DNA of 64,000 nt from Thermatribacter sp048814795. GTDB lineage: Bacteria > Atribacterota > Atribacteria > Atribacterales > Thermatribacteraceae. How positions within the stretch are numbered: position 1 is the stretch's first letter; the number at the start of each line of letters is the position of its first letter. Shown in pieces: positions 1 through 8,244 of this stretch. Below the pieces are notes generated by a model, which had not been told where the DNA came from, did no database searches, and saw only the letters and a program-made list of their open reading frames with translations. A program made the translations under genes and the position numbers. Where the stretch lies: contig CP184673.1 of assembly GCA_048814795.1 (NCBI GenBank), positions 682,001 to 746,000 of the forward strand, in the 5' to 3' direction.

Positions 1-535
1 GTCTCCGGCGTACTTCTTCAAAAAACTCGTTTAGTTCTTTACGATATTCACTCATTTTCTGATAGTACTCTTTGAGTTTTTGATTAAACTCTTCTACTGC
101 TTCTTTGTATTTTTGATAATATTTATCTGCTTCTTCGTCGAGGCAAATAATGGTTTTTTCAGACCAGTAACCCTCAGGATAGTAGAAAGAATATTTTCTT
201 TTTTCCAGAGTCTGTATGACTTTGCCATCCTTAAGAATTTCTATTTTCCCGGGCACATCTTCGTTAAGGGTGCTGAAGCCAGCCATATATTTGCGGGTTA
301 TCGGCCAGTAGTACACAATGGTTTTTCGAGGATTTACTACATTTTCTTGATCGGCAATAAAGTAAAGGGTATCTTCACTTTGCGGGCAAAAACTTTTGCT
401 AAAAGTTGCACCATTGAAGGAAGCAAGAGAATAAACCAGTTGCTCGCGAAATGCCGGGGGTTGAGCAAGTACAGCGCCTCCTAAAAGGAACGTTAACATC
501 AACAAGATAGTAAGAACGGTTTTTTGCCAGCTCAT
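1..535 (-). CDS. Secreted coiled-coil protein of unknown function (3' end beyond window)
   Basis: The reading frame is open from an ATG at 535 to the left edge of the window, giving 178 visible codons. It starts with a Sec-type signal peptide (Trp-Gln-Lys, then a hydrophobic stretch of about 18 residues ending near VLA-QPP). A beta-rich middle follows, and the visible part ends in a charged Tyr/Lys/Glu-rich segment from about residue 140 that looks like a coiled coil. The ATG overlaps the stop of the upstream permease (TAATG), so the two genes are probably translationally coupled. I do not recognise the family. From its position I infer a periplasmic or extracellular partner or cargo of the adjacent ABC exporter. 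Confidence 0.7.
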   Translation of the reverse strand, partial: MSWQKTVLTILLMLTFLLGGAVLAQPPAFREQLVYSLASFNGATFSKSFCPQSEDTLYFIADQENVVNPRKTIVYYWPITRKYMAGFSTLNEDVPGKIEILKDGKVIQTLEKRKYSFYYPEGYWSEKTIICLDEEADKYYQKYKEAVEEFNQKLKEYYQKMSEYRKELNEFFEEVRRR

Positions 536-1356
536 TAAGCTTTAACCCCCCTTCTCTTCATGGAATAGATAGAGAGAATCAGGAAAACTATGGAGTAGAT
601 GGTGCAGTAAAGGATATTCTGGAGATAAAGAGCTGTGCTTTCCAAAGTTATCGAATCCAGCCCTCTGCTCAGGAAGGCAAAAGGAGATATCCAGTTGATT
701 GCCTTGAAAACAAAGTGCAGGGCTTGTCGGAGATAGAGGAGAGGGATGGAAAGTGCTTCTTTTTCAAAACCGAGTAAAGTGTTGTAGGCAAGTTGTACAG
801 CCAGGAAAGCACCCAGAATGGCAATTAGAGCAAGCACTGAGCTTCTGATACGGCCGGTGAGAGAGGAAATGAACAGGCCGAAACTCACCACACAGGCGAT
901 AAGAAATATCCCCATTATCAAGGCTTTAACCAGCCCCATAGTAAACCCCAGATTGGTAAAAGCACTTACCAGATAAAAGTAGCAGGCGGTAAAGCCTAAG
1001 GAAATGATTCCCAAAAATAAATCTTTCAGGAACTTGCTGATCAGAAAACTTCCTGCAGTTACTGGTCCGTAAAAGAGCACCTCAAGCGTTCCCTGTTCTC
1101 TCTCTCTGGAGATGGAAATGGCTGACACAATGACCAGGTACAGGGAAATGATAATTACGGTGATGTAAAGCGGATAGTTGAGAGGATAAGCGGAAACCAG
1201 TATATCTTCTTCGTTAATGCTGGTCAGGAAATTTTTTAAGATGAAAGAAGAGGCAAAGAAGGAAACAAAAAGCATTGCATAATAACCAAAGCTATAAAGC
1301 GTATATAGGAGGTCTCTTTTAAAAAGGATTTTTATTACTTTTCCCCGGCGAGACAT
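535..1356 (-). CDS. ABC-2 type transporter permease
   Basis: A 273-residue integral membrane protein with about six hydrophobic segments. Near residue 85 it carries the motif SREREQGTLEVLFYGPV, which is characteristic of ABC-2 permeases and follows the second membrane helix. It would form the membrane channel of an exporter driven by the ATPase encoded at 2073-3020. The gene lies 3 bases after the anchored protein at 1360-2076 and overlaps the secreted protein downstream. Substrate is unknown. Related two-component systems export polysaccharides, peptides or drugs, or handle envelope proteins. Confidence 0.85.
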   Translation of the reverse strand: MSRRGKVIKILFKRDLLYTLYSFGYYAMLFVSFFASSFILKNFLTSINEEDILVSAYPLNYPLYITVIIISLYLVIVSAISISREREQGTLEVLFYGPVTAGSFLISKFLKDLFLGIISLGFTACYFYLVSAFTNLGFTMGLVKALIMGIFLIACVVSFGLFISSLTGRIRSSVLALIAILGAFLAVQLAYNTLLGFEKEALSIPLLYLRQALHFVFKAINWISPFAFLSRGLDSITLESTALYLQNILYCTIYSIVFLILSIYSMKRRGVKA

Positions 1357-1359
1357 TAG

Positions 1360-2076
1360 TTATTCCTCCTCCCTAAAAAGCTGTACGTCTTCAATGATGT
1401 CTTCAAAATTCCCCTGAGGTGTGTGCAAAACGAGTTCCATAATTCCAAATTTTTCCTTTTCGGAATCAATGGATAGTTTGTCCCAGGGTATGATGCCTTT
1501 GTTTTTGGCTAAATATGCTTTAGAGTCCCAAAAGAGCTCAACCGGGCCTTCGTAGATAAGTCTTCCCCGACTGTAATTATCTTCGTCACCTTCTCGCACA
1601 TACAGTTTGACCTCAAGCTCGATAGGCATGCCTGGAAACTCGGATATACCTATTCCCTTGGAGTCTTTGTAGCGCACTTCAATCTGGATGCCCTGTTCTA
1701 CCGGGTCAGAGAAACAAATAATTCCGGCAAGGTCAGGAATTTCCTTACCCTTCATGACCAGGTCCAGTTGATTTCTGCCTCGCTTGATTACTACTTCCTT
1801 GGAGATGGGAAAATAGTAAGGCGATTCAGCTTTTAACACATGTTTTCCGGGAGAAAGTTTGGTAAAACTATAGTAAGTGTCCCGGAAGATGAGATTGGTT
1901 TTTCCGGCAATGGTAAGCCGGAGTCGCGGTACATAGTCTTTGGAGTATTCATCGAAAACCTTTCCTTCCAGTATTCCATAATTCACTCGAAGAGAAAAGT
2001 AAGAAGCAATTAACAAAACAGCTACCAGGCCCCCAACTATGGTTAAAAGAATCAGTTTTCTTTTTTTTCCTTTCAT
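1360..2076 (-). CDS. Membrane-anchored protein with carboxypeptidase-regulatory-like domain
   Basis: A 238-residue protein with an N-terminal basic stretch (KGKKRK) and one transmembrane helix (about 8-28), so most of it should lie outside the cytoplasm. Residues about 33-110 resemble the beta-sandwich of carboxypeptidase-regulatory-like or PEGA domains (pattern GxVFDEY... LSPGKHVLKAESPYY). The rest is beta-rich without a motif I know. The start overlaps the stop of the ATPase gene (ATGA). It sits between ATPase and permease genes, so it is probably an accessory subunit of this exporter, for example a periplasmic adaptor. The function is not known. Confidence 0.7.
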   Translation of the reverse strand: MKGKKRKLILLTIVGGLVAVLLIASYFSLRVNYGILEGKVFDEYSKDYVPRLRLTIAGKTNLIFRDTYYSFTKLSPGKHVLKAESPYYFPISKEVVIKRGRNQLDLVMKGKEIPDLAGIICFSDPVEQGIQIEVRYKDSKGIGISEFPGMPIELEVKLYVREGDEDNYSRGRLIYEGPVELFWDSKAYLAKNKGIIPWDKLSIDSEKEKFGIMELVLHTPQGNFEDIIEDVQLFREEE

Positions 2077-3020
2077 GACTGTTCCTCCCCTTGGGCAAGT
2101 AGTGATATGTTGTGCTGGGTTATGGTTAGAAAAGCTTCTTCAAGGCTCATCTCTTTGGGAGTCATGGAAAGGATGAAAAATCCTTTCTCGAAAATGGTTT
2201 TAGAAAGCTCAAGCCGATAATCACGTTCTGTGCTGAGTGCAACTTCCAGATGGTTGTTTTCTATGGATACCGAGCGCACCCACGGGAAAGATTGAAGAAC
2301 TGACTGGAGTTCAGAGGCTTCCCTATCCAGTTCTATCTGAAGGTGCATGGCGTCAGAAAGCTTTCTTTTGATGTTATCCATGGTATCTTCGGCAAGCAGC
2401 TTACCCTTGTTGATGATGGCTACCTTTTTACAGAGCCTTTCCACTTCAGAAAGAAGGTGGGAAGAGATGAAAACAGTTCTTCCCAATCGGTTTTCTTCTT
2501 CGATAAGGTCTCGAATTTGCTTTATGCTGGTGGGATCCAGGTTAGCTACTGGTTCATCGAGAATTAAAAGTTCTGGGTCGTGAAGCAACGCTCTTACAAA
2601 GGCAAGTTTTTGCTGCATTCCTTTGGAATAAGCTCCCAGCTTTTTATTTTTGTCACCCTGCAGCCCCACTGCTTCCATAAGAGTGTCTATTCTTTTTTGG
2701 GCGTTGGGTACTTCATAGAGATCTGCGAAGAATTCAAGATACTCTTGAGCGGTCATTTCCTTGTAGAAGTATTGATTTTCGGCAACCACCCCAATACGCC
2801 TTTTTACCTCAATGTTGCCTTCTTTTAGCTCTTCGCCGATAAGGTAAATTTTGCCACTGGTAGGAGGAACAATTCCCAAAAGCATCATTATGGTGGTGGT
2901 TTTGCCTGCTCCGTTGGGGCCTAAAAAGCCGTAAATGTCACCTTTTTCTACCTGCAAATTAAGGTTGTCCACCGCTTTGAAGCCATCGTATTCTTTACAG
3001 AGGTCAATGGTTTGGATCAT
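2073..3020 (-). CDS. ABC transporter ATP-binding protein
   Basis: A 315-residue ATPase with Walker A GPNGAGKTTT (about residue 36), Q-loop VVAENQ, signature YSKGMQQKLA, Walker B LLILDEP and an H-loop histidine (SSHLLSEVE). The C-terminal 90 residues form an extra domain typical of CcmA/NatA-like ATPases of ABC-2 exporters. It is the first gene of a four-gene minus-strand operon and overlaps the next gene by 4 bases. A G-rich Shine-Dalgarno sequence (AGGGGGG) lies about 11 bases before the ATG. It powers the permease at 535-1356. Confidence 0.9.
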   Translation of the reverse strand: MIQTIDLCKEYDGFKAVDNLNLQVEKGDIYGFLGPNGAGKTTTIMMLLGIVPPTSGKIYLIGEELKEGNIEVKRRIGVVAENQYFYKEMTAQEYLEFFADLYEVPNAQKRIDTLMEAVGLQGDKNKKLGAYSKGMQQKLAFVRALLHDPELLILDEPVANLDPTSIKQIRDLIEEENRLGRTVFISSHLLSEVERLCKKVAIINKGKLLAEDTMDNIKRKLSDAMHLQIELDREASELQSVLQSFPWVRSVSIENNHLEVALSTERDYRLELSKTIFEKGFFILSMTPKEMSLEEAFLTITQHNISLLAQGEEQS

Positions 3021-3444
3021 GTTAGTTTACTTTTACCCCCCTTTCCCGAAAAAAGTGTACAGTCAAAAAGCAAAAACAGATAAAAATACCCGAAGTATAT
3101 TATTATGGATTTTCTCAAAAAGTTCCAGAGAAGCTAAAAAAGTGGCTTTCCCTGCTTAAAAAGTCACTTGATTTTCATTGGCTTTCGTGTTATGTTTTTC
3201 CGAGCGTTGCTCACCCGGGGAGCTCCCAGGTGGATAAAAGCTTTAATGAGCTCCCCAGGCCCCCTCCTCAGGAGCTTAAAAAATTGCAGTTGGCATGTAT
3301 ATTATAAAGGTTTTTTTAAGAATTGGACAGGTCTAGAAAGGCTTTTTGGTTTTTTAACCTGGGTTAAATTGACCAGGAGATTTTTGCATTGGTTTTGAAG
3401 CGCCATGTTTTGCTGGTCTTTTAAACTTTTTAAGGAAACTGAAT
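3021..3444. other. Intergenic region between divergent ABC operon and mutM
   Basis: This 424-base gap separates the minus-strand ABC operon from the plus-strand mutM-comF pair and must hold both promoters. I see no pair of hexamers close to consensus in either direction. It contains a perfect 7-base inverted repeat at 3353-3368 and GC-rich complementary stretches around 3215-3275 built on GGGGAGCTC. Two short frames here (2935-3159 and 3168-3398) have no ribosome binding site and no recognisable product. Confidence 0.5.
3353..3368. promoter_or_regulatory. 16-base palindrome upstream of mutM, possible operator
   Basis: TTTAACC-TG-GGTTAAA is a perfect inverted repeat with a 2-base centre. It lies 77 bases before the mutM start in the gap shared with the divergent ABC operon. 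Its size and symmetry fit a dimeric repressor site. No regulator is encoded next to it. Confidence 0.3.
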
Positions 3445-4248
3445 ATGCCTGAACTTCCTGAAGTAGAAGTTGTACGTAGGGAACTTTTACAATGGGTCGG
3501 GGGCAAGAAGATTCTGGATGTAAAGAGCCTTGACTCTAAGTTTGTTTTGCCTCCAGAAAAGGTTAAAGGAAGGAAGATTCAGGACATACTGCGCAAAGGA
3601 AAGTTTCTCTTCTTTCAACTCAGTGACAAAAACTGGATTCTCTCTCACCTAGGAATGACCGGTCGTTTCCTCTTCTCTCGAGAAGAGGTTCCTTTGCCTC
3701 ACCTTCGCTTTGAGTTTCGTCTTTGTGAGGGCTGGCTTTTCTATCTGGATACCAGGAAGTTCGGTCGTCTTGAGTATCTCCTTTCTTCGCAGAAAAGAGC
3801 TTTCTGGGATAGGATAGGCCTGGATCCTCTTTCCCCTGAATTCACTCTGAATAATTTTTTGAAGCTCTTTGAAGGTAAGAAAGCTCGAATTAAGAATTTT
3901 CTTATGGATCAGCACTATGTAGCGGGCCTGGGCAATATATACGTTAACGAAATTCTCTTTCGAGTGGGAATTCATCCCTGTACCCCGGTATCAGCTCTCT
4001 CTTTTACGCAGAAAGAGCAGCTTTTTTGGGCCATCCTCGAGGTTTTGAAGAAAGCCATAGAGCTTCAGGGTACCACTATTCGGGATTTCAGTCATGGAGA
4101 AGGGGAAGAGGGCAGATTTCAGGATTTTTTGCTGGTTTATGGGAGAAAAACCTGTCCTTTTTGCGGTAGGGAAATACAGCGGAAAAAAATTCAGTCTCGG
4201 AGCACTTTCTTCTGTCCTTTTTGCCAGAAGATGAAACAGGGGGTTTGA
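3445..4248 (+). CDS. mutM: Formamidopyrimidine-DNA glycosylase (Fpg/MutM)
   Basis: A 267-residue bifunctional glycosylase/AP lyase that removes 8-oxoguanine and formamidopyrimidines from DNA. The N-terminus PELPEVE supplies the catalytic Pro and Glu. The Lys of RKGKFL near residue 57 and the DNA-intercalating region follow. The C-terminus has a zinc finger with Cys pairs at about 237/240 and 257/260. Length is normal for the family. The start ATG follows a weak AAGGAAA site. It overlaps comF downstream. Confidence 0.95.
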   Translation: MPELPEVEVVRRELLQWVGGKKILDVKSLDSKFVLPPEKVKGRKIQDILRKGKFLFFQLSDKNWILSHLGMTGRFLFSREEVPLPHLRFEFRLCEGWLFYLDTRKFGRLEYLLSSQKRAFWDRIGLDPLSPEFTLNNFLKLFEGKKARIKNFLMDQHYVAGLGNIYVNEILFRVGIHPCTPVSALSFTQKEQLFWAILEVLKKAIELQGTTIRDFSHGEGEEGRFQDFLLVYGRKTCPFCGREIQRKKIQSRSTFFCPFCQKMKQGV

Positions 4249-5006
4249 AAATCGGACAAATTGATTTATTGAACTGGAGAAGCGAGAGGCAAAATTCCTT
4301 TTTAGAAAGCTTTTTAGACTTTCTTTTTCCACAGCACTGTGTGGTTTGCGGGAACTATATTCCCGAGGGAGGTTTCCCGCTTTGTAATCTCTGTTTGGGA
4401 AAAATCAAGCTTCTCCCTGGTTCTATCTGTAGTTTTTGCGGTAGGCCTCTTGATAGCACTCAAAGTAGCATATGCCGACACTGTCGCAAAAAGAGATTTT
4501 CCTTTGTTTTTGCCCGCTCGATAGCTCTTTATGATTCACCTCTTAAGGAATGCATCCACGCTTTTAAGTATCGTGGTATCACTACCTTACTTCCTTTTTT
4601 GGGGGGCCTTATGGTGAATTATCTGGAGTGTAATCCCTTTCTGCGCGAGGTCGATGGGATAGTGCCTGTTCCTTTACACAGGAGACGTCTGTGGGAACGA
4701 GGTTTTAATCAATCTTTTTTACTTGCTCGTTACCTGAGTAAGAAGTTTGGCATGCCGCTCCTGGGTGGTGTGGAGAGGGTCAGGCCTACGCTCCCTCAGG
4801 TTGGACTTTCTTATGAAGAGCGAGGGAAAAACTTGAAAAATGCTTTTAAAGTGATAAACCCTCGTGACCTGGTTAATAAAGAAATTTTGATAGTCGACGA
4901 TGTGTTCACTTCAGGAGCTACGGTGGAAAGCTTGGCAAAAACATTGCTCAAAGCAGGGAGCACAAAAGTGATGGTTTTAACCTGCGCCACTTCTCCTCTT
5001 CCCTGA
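4245..5006 (+). CDS. comF: ComF family phosphoribosyltransferase-like protein
   Basis: A ComF/GntX-like protein. It has an N-terminal four-plus-four cysteine region (HCVVC, LCNLC, CSFC, CRHC) that likely binds zinc, then a type I phosphoribosyltransferase domain with the PRPP loop ILIVDDVFTSGAT near the C-terminus. In competent bacteria ComF is needed for DNA uptake or handling, but a DNA-uptake role here is inference from homology. The start is uncertain. TTG at 4245 overlaps the mutM stop (TTGA), a coupling seen elsewhere in this window. An in-frame TTG at 4221 would add eight residues. Confidence 0.85.
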   Translation: MKIGQIDLLNWRSERQNSFLESFLDFLFPQHCVVCGNYIPEGGFPLCNLCLGKIKLLPGSICSFCGRPLDSTQSSICRHCRKKRFSFVFARSIALYDSPLKECIHAFKYRGITTLLPFLGGLMVNYLECNPFLREVDGIVPVPLHRRRLWERGFNQSFLLARYLSKKFGMPLLGGVERVRPTLPQVGLSYEERGKNLKNAFKVINPRDLVNKEILIVDDVFTSGATVESLAKTLLKAGSTKVMVLTCATSPLP

Positions 5007-5049
5007 GCTAACCAACCAGTGTTTGGAATACTATTGCAGGCAGTAAATA

Positions 5050-5063
5050 TTTAATCAATTAAA
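5050..5063. promoter_or_regulatory. Inverted repeat upstream of SorC gene promoter
   Basis: TTTAAT-CA-ATTAAA is a perfect palindrome ending 4 bases before the -35 element of the promoter at 5068-5096. Together with a second palindrome at 5097-5110 it brackets the promoter, as expected for operators of a dimeric or tetrameric regulator. AT-rich palindromes can occur by chance. Confidence 0.35.
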
Positions 5064-5067
5064 AAGC

Positions 5068-5096
5068 TGGATAAAAGCCCTTTGCAGTGTTATAAT
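5068..5096 (+). promoter_or_regulatory. Sigma-70-type promoter of the sugar operon
   Basis: A -35 element TGGATA (5068-5073), a 17-base spacer and a perfect -10 TATAAT (5091-5096). Transcription would begin near 5103, giving a very short leader before the SorC gene. It is the only good promoter I see before the roughly 20 kb gene run. Confidence 0.55.
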
Positions 5097-5110
5097 TGAA
5101 TTAAAATTCA
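5097..5110. promoter_or_regulatory. Inverted repeat at predicted transcription start
   Basis: TGAATT-AA-AATTCA is a perfect palindrome directly after the -10 element and over the predicted start site. A repressor bound here would block initiation, which fits autoregulation by the SorC-type protein encoded next. Confidence 0.4.
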
Positions 5111-5132
5111 TGTTTTGAATACTAATTCTAAG

Positions 5133-6098
5133 ATGAAAATCAACGAACTTTCTCTGGAAGAAACGGAATTGATGGCCCGAGTGGCCTGGTTGCACTACAT
5201 GGAAGGTTTGACACAGCGCGAGATCGCCCAACACCTGAACCTGTCCCAACCCAAAGTCGCTCGCCTGCTTGACAAAGCTCAAAAGCTGGGTGTTGTGCGT
5301 TTTTCAATTGAGTCCCCCTTTGGGAATTGTTTGCGGATTGAGAGGAAAATCTGCAAACGCTTTTCCTTGCAGGATGCTATGGTAGTGCCCTGTTTCCCCC
5401 GGAGCAATGTTTTTGAAGTTCTGGGTAAAGCGGGAGCCTGGTATCTGGGGCGAGTTCTCCGGGATGGCGATCTGGTAGGTATAGCGTGGGGAAGAACCCT
5501 GAAGCAGGTTGCTCTTTCCGTTAAAAACGCCAGAGTAAAAAATCTCAAGTTTGTGACCCTGGTGGGTGGACTTACGGCCTCCGCTTCTCTCAATCCCTAT
5601 ACCATTGGTGAGCGTTTGGCTTCCATTTTTGATGGGGAATGCTACTATCTCTATGCACCGGCAGTTGTGGAGAATAAGGAGATACGAGATTTTTATCTGA
5701 ATGAGCGCATCAACCGGAAAACTCTGGAGCTTGCCCGGAAAGCAAATTGGTCTCTGGTGGGTATCGGAGCAGTGGATGCCCGTTATTCAATTTACGCACT
5801 GACTGGTTTCATTGAGTATCAGGAGCTGGAACTTTTACGTCAGCAAGGTGCGGTGGGTGACATTGTGGGTCAGTTTTATGACCGGGATGGTCGTATTCTG
5901 GAGACGTCCTTGCACGACCGAACTGTGGCCCTGCCCCTTTCTGACCTTCGTTCCATGCGTAACGTGATTGGGATAGCTGGTGGATCTAATAAAGTGCCTG
6001 CTATTCTGGGGGCCCTGAGGGGTGGTTTTATAAAAATTTTGATTACTGATGAACTAACTGCTCAGGAAATTCTGAATTCTTTGGAAAAGGAGGTATAG
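5133..6098 (+). CDS. SorC/DeoR-family sugar-binding transcriptional regulator
   Basis: An N-terminal helix-turn-helix (about residues 20-50, LTQREIAQHLNLSQPKVARLL) is followed by a sugar-phosphate-binding domain that ends with the family signature GGSNKVPAILGALRGG and LITDELTA. Members of this family sense phosphorylated sugars and control adjacent catabolic genes. The gene is first in the long sugar/polyol run and is followed 2 bases later by a PfkB kinase. I chose ATG 5133. An in-frame TTG at 5115 would add six residues, and neither has a clear Shine-Dalgarno sequence. It probably controls the operon through the palindromes at 5050 and 5097. Confidence 0.88.
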   Translation: MKINELSLEETELMARVAWLHYMEGLTQREIAQHLNLSQPKVARLLDKAQKLGVVRFSIESPFGNCLRIERKICKRFSLQDAMVVPCFPRSNVFEVLGKAGAWYLGRVLRDGDLVGIAWGRTLKQVALSVKNARVKNLKFVTLVGGLTASASLNPYTIGERLASIFDGECYYLYAPAVVENKEIRDFYLNERINRKTLELARKANWSLVGIGAVDARYSIYALTGFIEYQELELLRQQGAVGDIVGQFYDRDGRILETSLHDRTVALPLSDLRSMRNVIGIAGGSNKVPAILGALRGGFIKILITDELTAQEILNSLEKEV

Positions 6099-6100
6099 GT

Positions 6101-7057
6101 GTGGCTCGAGTGCTCTGTGTGGGGATTCTGGTTGCAGATTTGATTGGAAGACCTATTGAGGATTTCCCGGAGAAAGGGAAGCTTTTGCTGGTAAAAGAAA
6201 TGTCTCTTCATGTTGGAGGTTGCGCTCATAACACAGGGGTGGATCTTCACAAGTTGGGAGAGAATGTTCAAATTGTGGGCAAGGTGGGCCGGGATGGATT
6301 GGGAGAGTTTATCATCAATTCCTTGCGCAAAAAAGGCCTGGATGCTTCGGGTATAAGGTTTACCGACCAGGCAAACACCTCGGCTACCATGGTACTGCTT
6401 GATTCTTCTGGAGAGCGGACTTTTCTGCACTATCCGGGAGCTAACTGTACTTTGCGCTCTCAGGATATAAGCGATGAAGCGCTTGCAGCTTCTCAACTGG
6501 TGCATATTGCAGGAAGTTTTTTGATGCCTGGTTTCGATGGGGAAGAAACAGCTTTGCTTTTAAAGAGGGCCAAAACTCTGGGTAAAACTACTTCTCTGGA
6601 TACTGCCTGGGATGACACCGGTTCCTGGTTGTCCCTGCTTAAGCCAGTCTTGCCTCATCTGGACATTCTGATCTCCAATCAGGATGAAGCATCCAGAATT
6701 TCTGGAAAGGAAGAACTTCCAGAAATCGGGGAGTTTTTTCTAAAGTTTGGAGTACAGGTAGTAGCCATCAAAATGGGTCCTCGAGGTAGTTTCATCATGA
6801 CCCCGCAGGAGAAAGTGCTGGTTCCTCCTTTTGTGGTAAAAGCTGTTGATGGGACCGGGGCTGGTGACGCTTTTGCGGCGGGATTTATTTTTGGTTATCT
6901 TCGGGGTTGGGACTGGTATCAAGTAGGTCGTTTTGCCAATGCCTGTGGAGCTATGTGCGTCCAGCAAATGGGAGCCACTGAAGGTGTGGGTAGCTTTGAG
7001 GAGGTTACTGAATTCATGAAGGCTCACCATGCCTATCTGGGAGGGGAAATAAATTGA
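6101..7057 (+). CDS. PfkB-family carbohydrate kinase
   Basis: A 318-residue ribokinase-fold kinase. The N-terminal substrate region has VGGCAHNTGVDLHKLG, and the C-terminal ATP/catalytic motif DGTGAGDAFAAGF lies near residue 250 with the catalytic Asp intact. The GTG start has a strong AAAGGAGGT site. The stop overlaps the TTG of mtlD (TTGA). The substrate cannot be assigned. The company of polyol dehydrogenases suggests a ketose, ketose phosphate or sugar acid. Confidence 0.85.
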   Translation: MARVLCVGILVADLIGRPIEDFPEKGKLLLVKEMSLHVGGCAHNTGVDLHKLGENVQIVGKVGRDGLGEFIINSLRKKGLDASGIRFTDQANTSATMVLLDSSGERTFLHYPGANCTLRSQDISDEALAASQLVHIAGSFLMPGFDGEETALLLKRAKTLGKTTSLDTAWDDTGSWLSLLKPVLPHLDILISNQDEASRISGKEELPEIGEFFLKFGVQVVAIKMGPRGSFIMTPQEKVLVPPFVVKAVDGTGAGDAFAAGFIFGYLRGWDWYQVGRFANACGAMCVQQMGATEGVGSFEEVTEFMKAHHAYLGGEIN

Positions 7058-8244
7058 TTGGAGTACAATTTGGGGCAGGCAACATTGGTCGGGGTTTTCT
7101 GGCTCATCTTTTCTGGGAATCAGGTCTGGAGACGATTTTTGTGGAAGCCAGGGAAGATCTGGTTAAAGAGTTAAACAGCCGGGGGTGGTATCCTCTCAGG
7201 TTGCTTAAAAAAGATGGAAGCAGTGTTGATCTAAGGATAGATAGGATCAAAGCCTTTCTCCCTTTTCAAAGAGAGGAAATATTTCAGGCAATAAGTTCTG
7301 CAGAGATTATTTCCACTGCAGTAGGAGCCCAGAATCTTCCCGCGATTGCACCTCTTCTGGCTGGAGGTCTTTTTGAGCGTTATCGAAGTAGTGGAAAAGA
7401 GATCAACATCCTCTGTTGCGAAAACCTGAAAAATGCTCCCCAGTTGCTGCGAGATCTGGTGCTTGAAAACCTGAAAGGTGAGAATGAAAAGGAATTTGTT
7501 AAAGAAAAAGTTGGCTTTGTGGGAACGGTCATAGCGCGCATGGTGCCCGTTATGGATGCCCGCTTTGGTGTGGATGACTATCTTTTTCTGGTTGCCGAGA
7601 ACTACTATCGTTTACCTTACGAGGCAAAAGCGGTAAAAGGGGAAATGCCTCGTCTCGTAGGATTGGTGCCAGTTGAGAACTTTGCAGCAGAAATGGATCG
7701 CAAGTTGTTCATTCACAATTTGGGACATGCTGTTTTGGCTTACTGGGGGTATTTGAAAGGATATAGTTATATTCATCAAGCGATTAAGGATCAGGAAATT
7801 GCAGTTATTCTGGATGGAGCCTGGGAGGAAGTAAGCAAAGCCTTGCTTCAAAAATACCCGGATCTTGACCCTCAGGAGCATACAGAGCTTGTAAGAGATC
7901 TCAGAGAACGCTTTGCCAATCCTCTGCTTATGGATACTGTACAGAGAGTTGCCAGGGATCCCTTGCGTAAGTTAAAGCCCCAGGACAGAATAGTCGGAGC
8001 CGCTACACTCTGTATCTCCCAGGGAATTTTCCCCCACTTTGTGGCTCTCTGTCTTGCTGCAGCGCTTCTTTATGACTGGCCTGAAGATCAGGAGGCACAG
8101 AAGTTGCAGGAAATTATCGCAGAGAGGGGCGTGGAAGCTGTGTTGCGGGAAGTTTGTGAAATAGACCCTGCAAGCGATTTTGGGTGCAGGGTGCTCGAAG
8201 AATATCAAAAATTGCGTGAGCGAAAAAGGGAGTGGAAAAGATGA
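7054..8244 (+). CDS. mtlD: Mannitol-1-phosphate 5-dehydrogenase-like polyol(-phosphate) dehydrogenase
   Basis: A 396-residue protein of the mannitol dehydrogenase long-chain family. It has the N-terminal nucleotide-binding motif FGAGNIGRGFL and the MtlD-type catalytic segment KLFIHNLGHAVLAYWGY. MtlD oxidises mannitol-1-phosphate to fructose-6-phosphate with NAD. No mannitol PTS gene is in the window, so either the phosphorylated substrate is made elsewhere or the enzyme uses another polyol phosphate. The TTG start overlaps the preceding stop and has a GGAGGGG site 8 bases upstream. Confidence 0.8.
   Translation: MIGVQFGAGNIGRGFLAHLFWESGLETIFVEAREDLVKELNSRGWYPLRLLKKDGSSVDLRIDRIKAFLPFQREEIFQAISSAEIISTAVGAQNLPAIAPLLAGGLFERYRSSGKEINILCCENLKNAPQLLRDLVLENLKGENEKEFVKEKVGFVGTVIARMVPVMDARFGVDDYLFLVAENYYRLPYEAKAVKGEMPRLVGLVPVENFAAEMDRKLFIHNLGHAVLAYWGYLKGYSYIHQAIKDQEIAVILDGAWEEVSKALLQKYPDLDPQEHTELVRDLRERFANPLLMDTVQRVARDPLRKLKPQDRIVGAATLCISQGIFPHFVALCLAAALLYDWPEDQEAQKLQEIIAERGVEAVLREVCEIDPASDFGCRVLEEYQKLRERKREWKR

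Noticed and set aside
80..484. 134-codon plus-strand frame at the left edge
   Set aside because: The minus strand here carries a continuous frame with a good signal peptide that overlaps the permease stop. That is the real gene.
3168..3398. 76-codon frame upstream of mutM
   Set aside because: No ribosome site, no recognisable product, and codon use unlike the neighbours.
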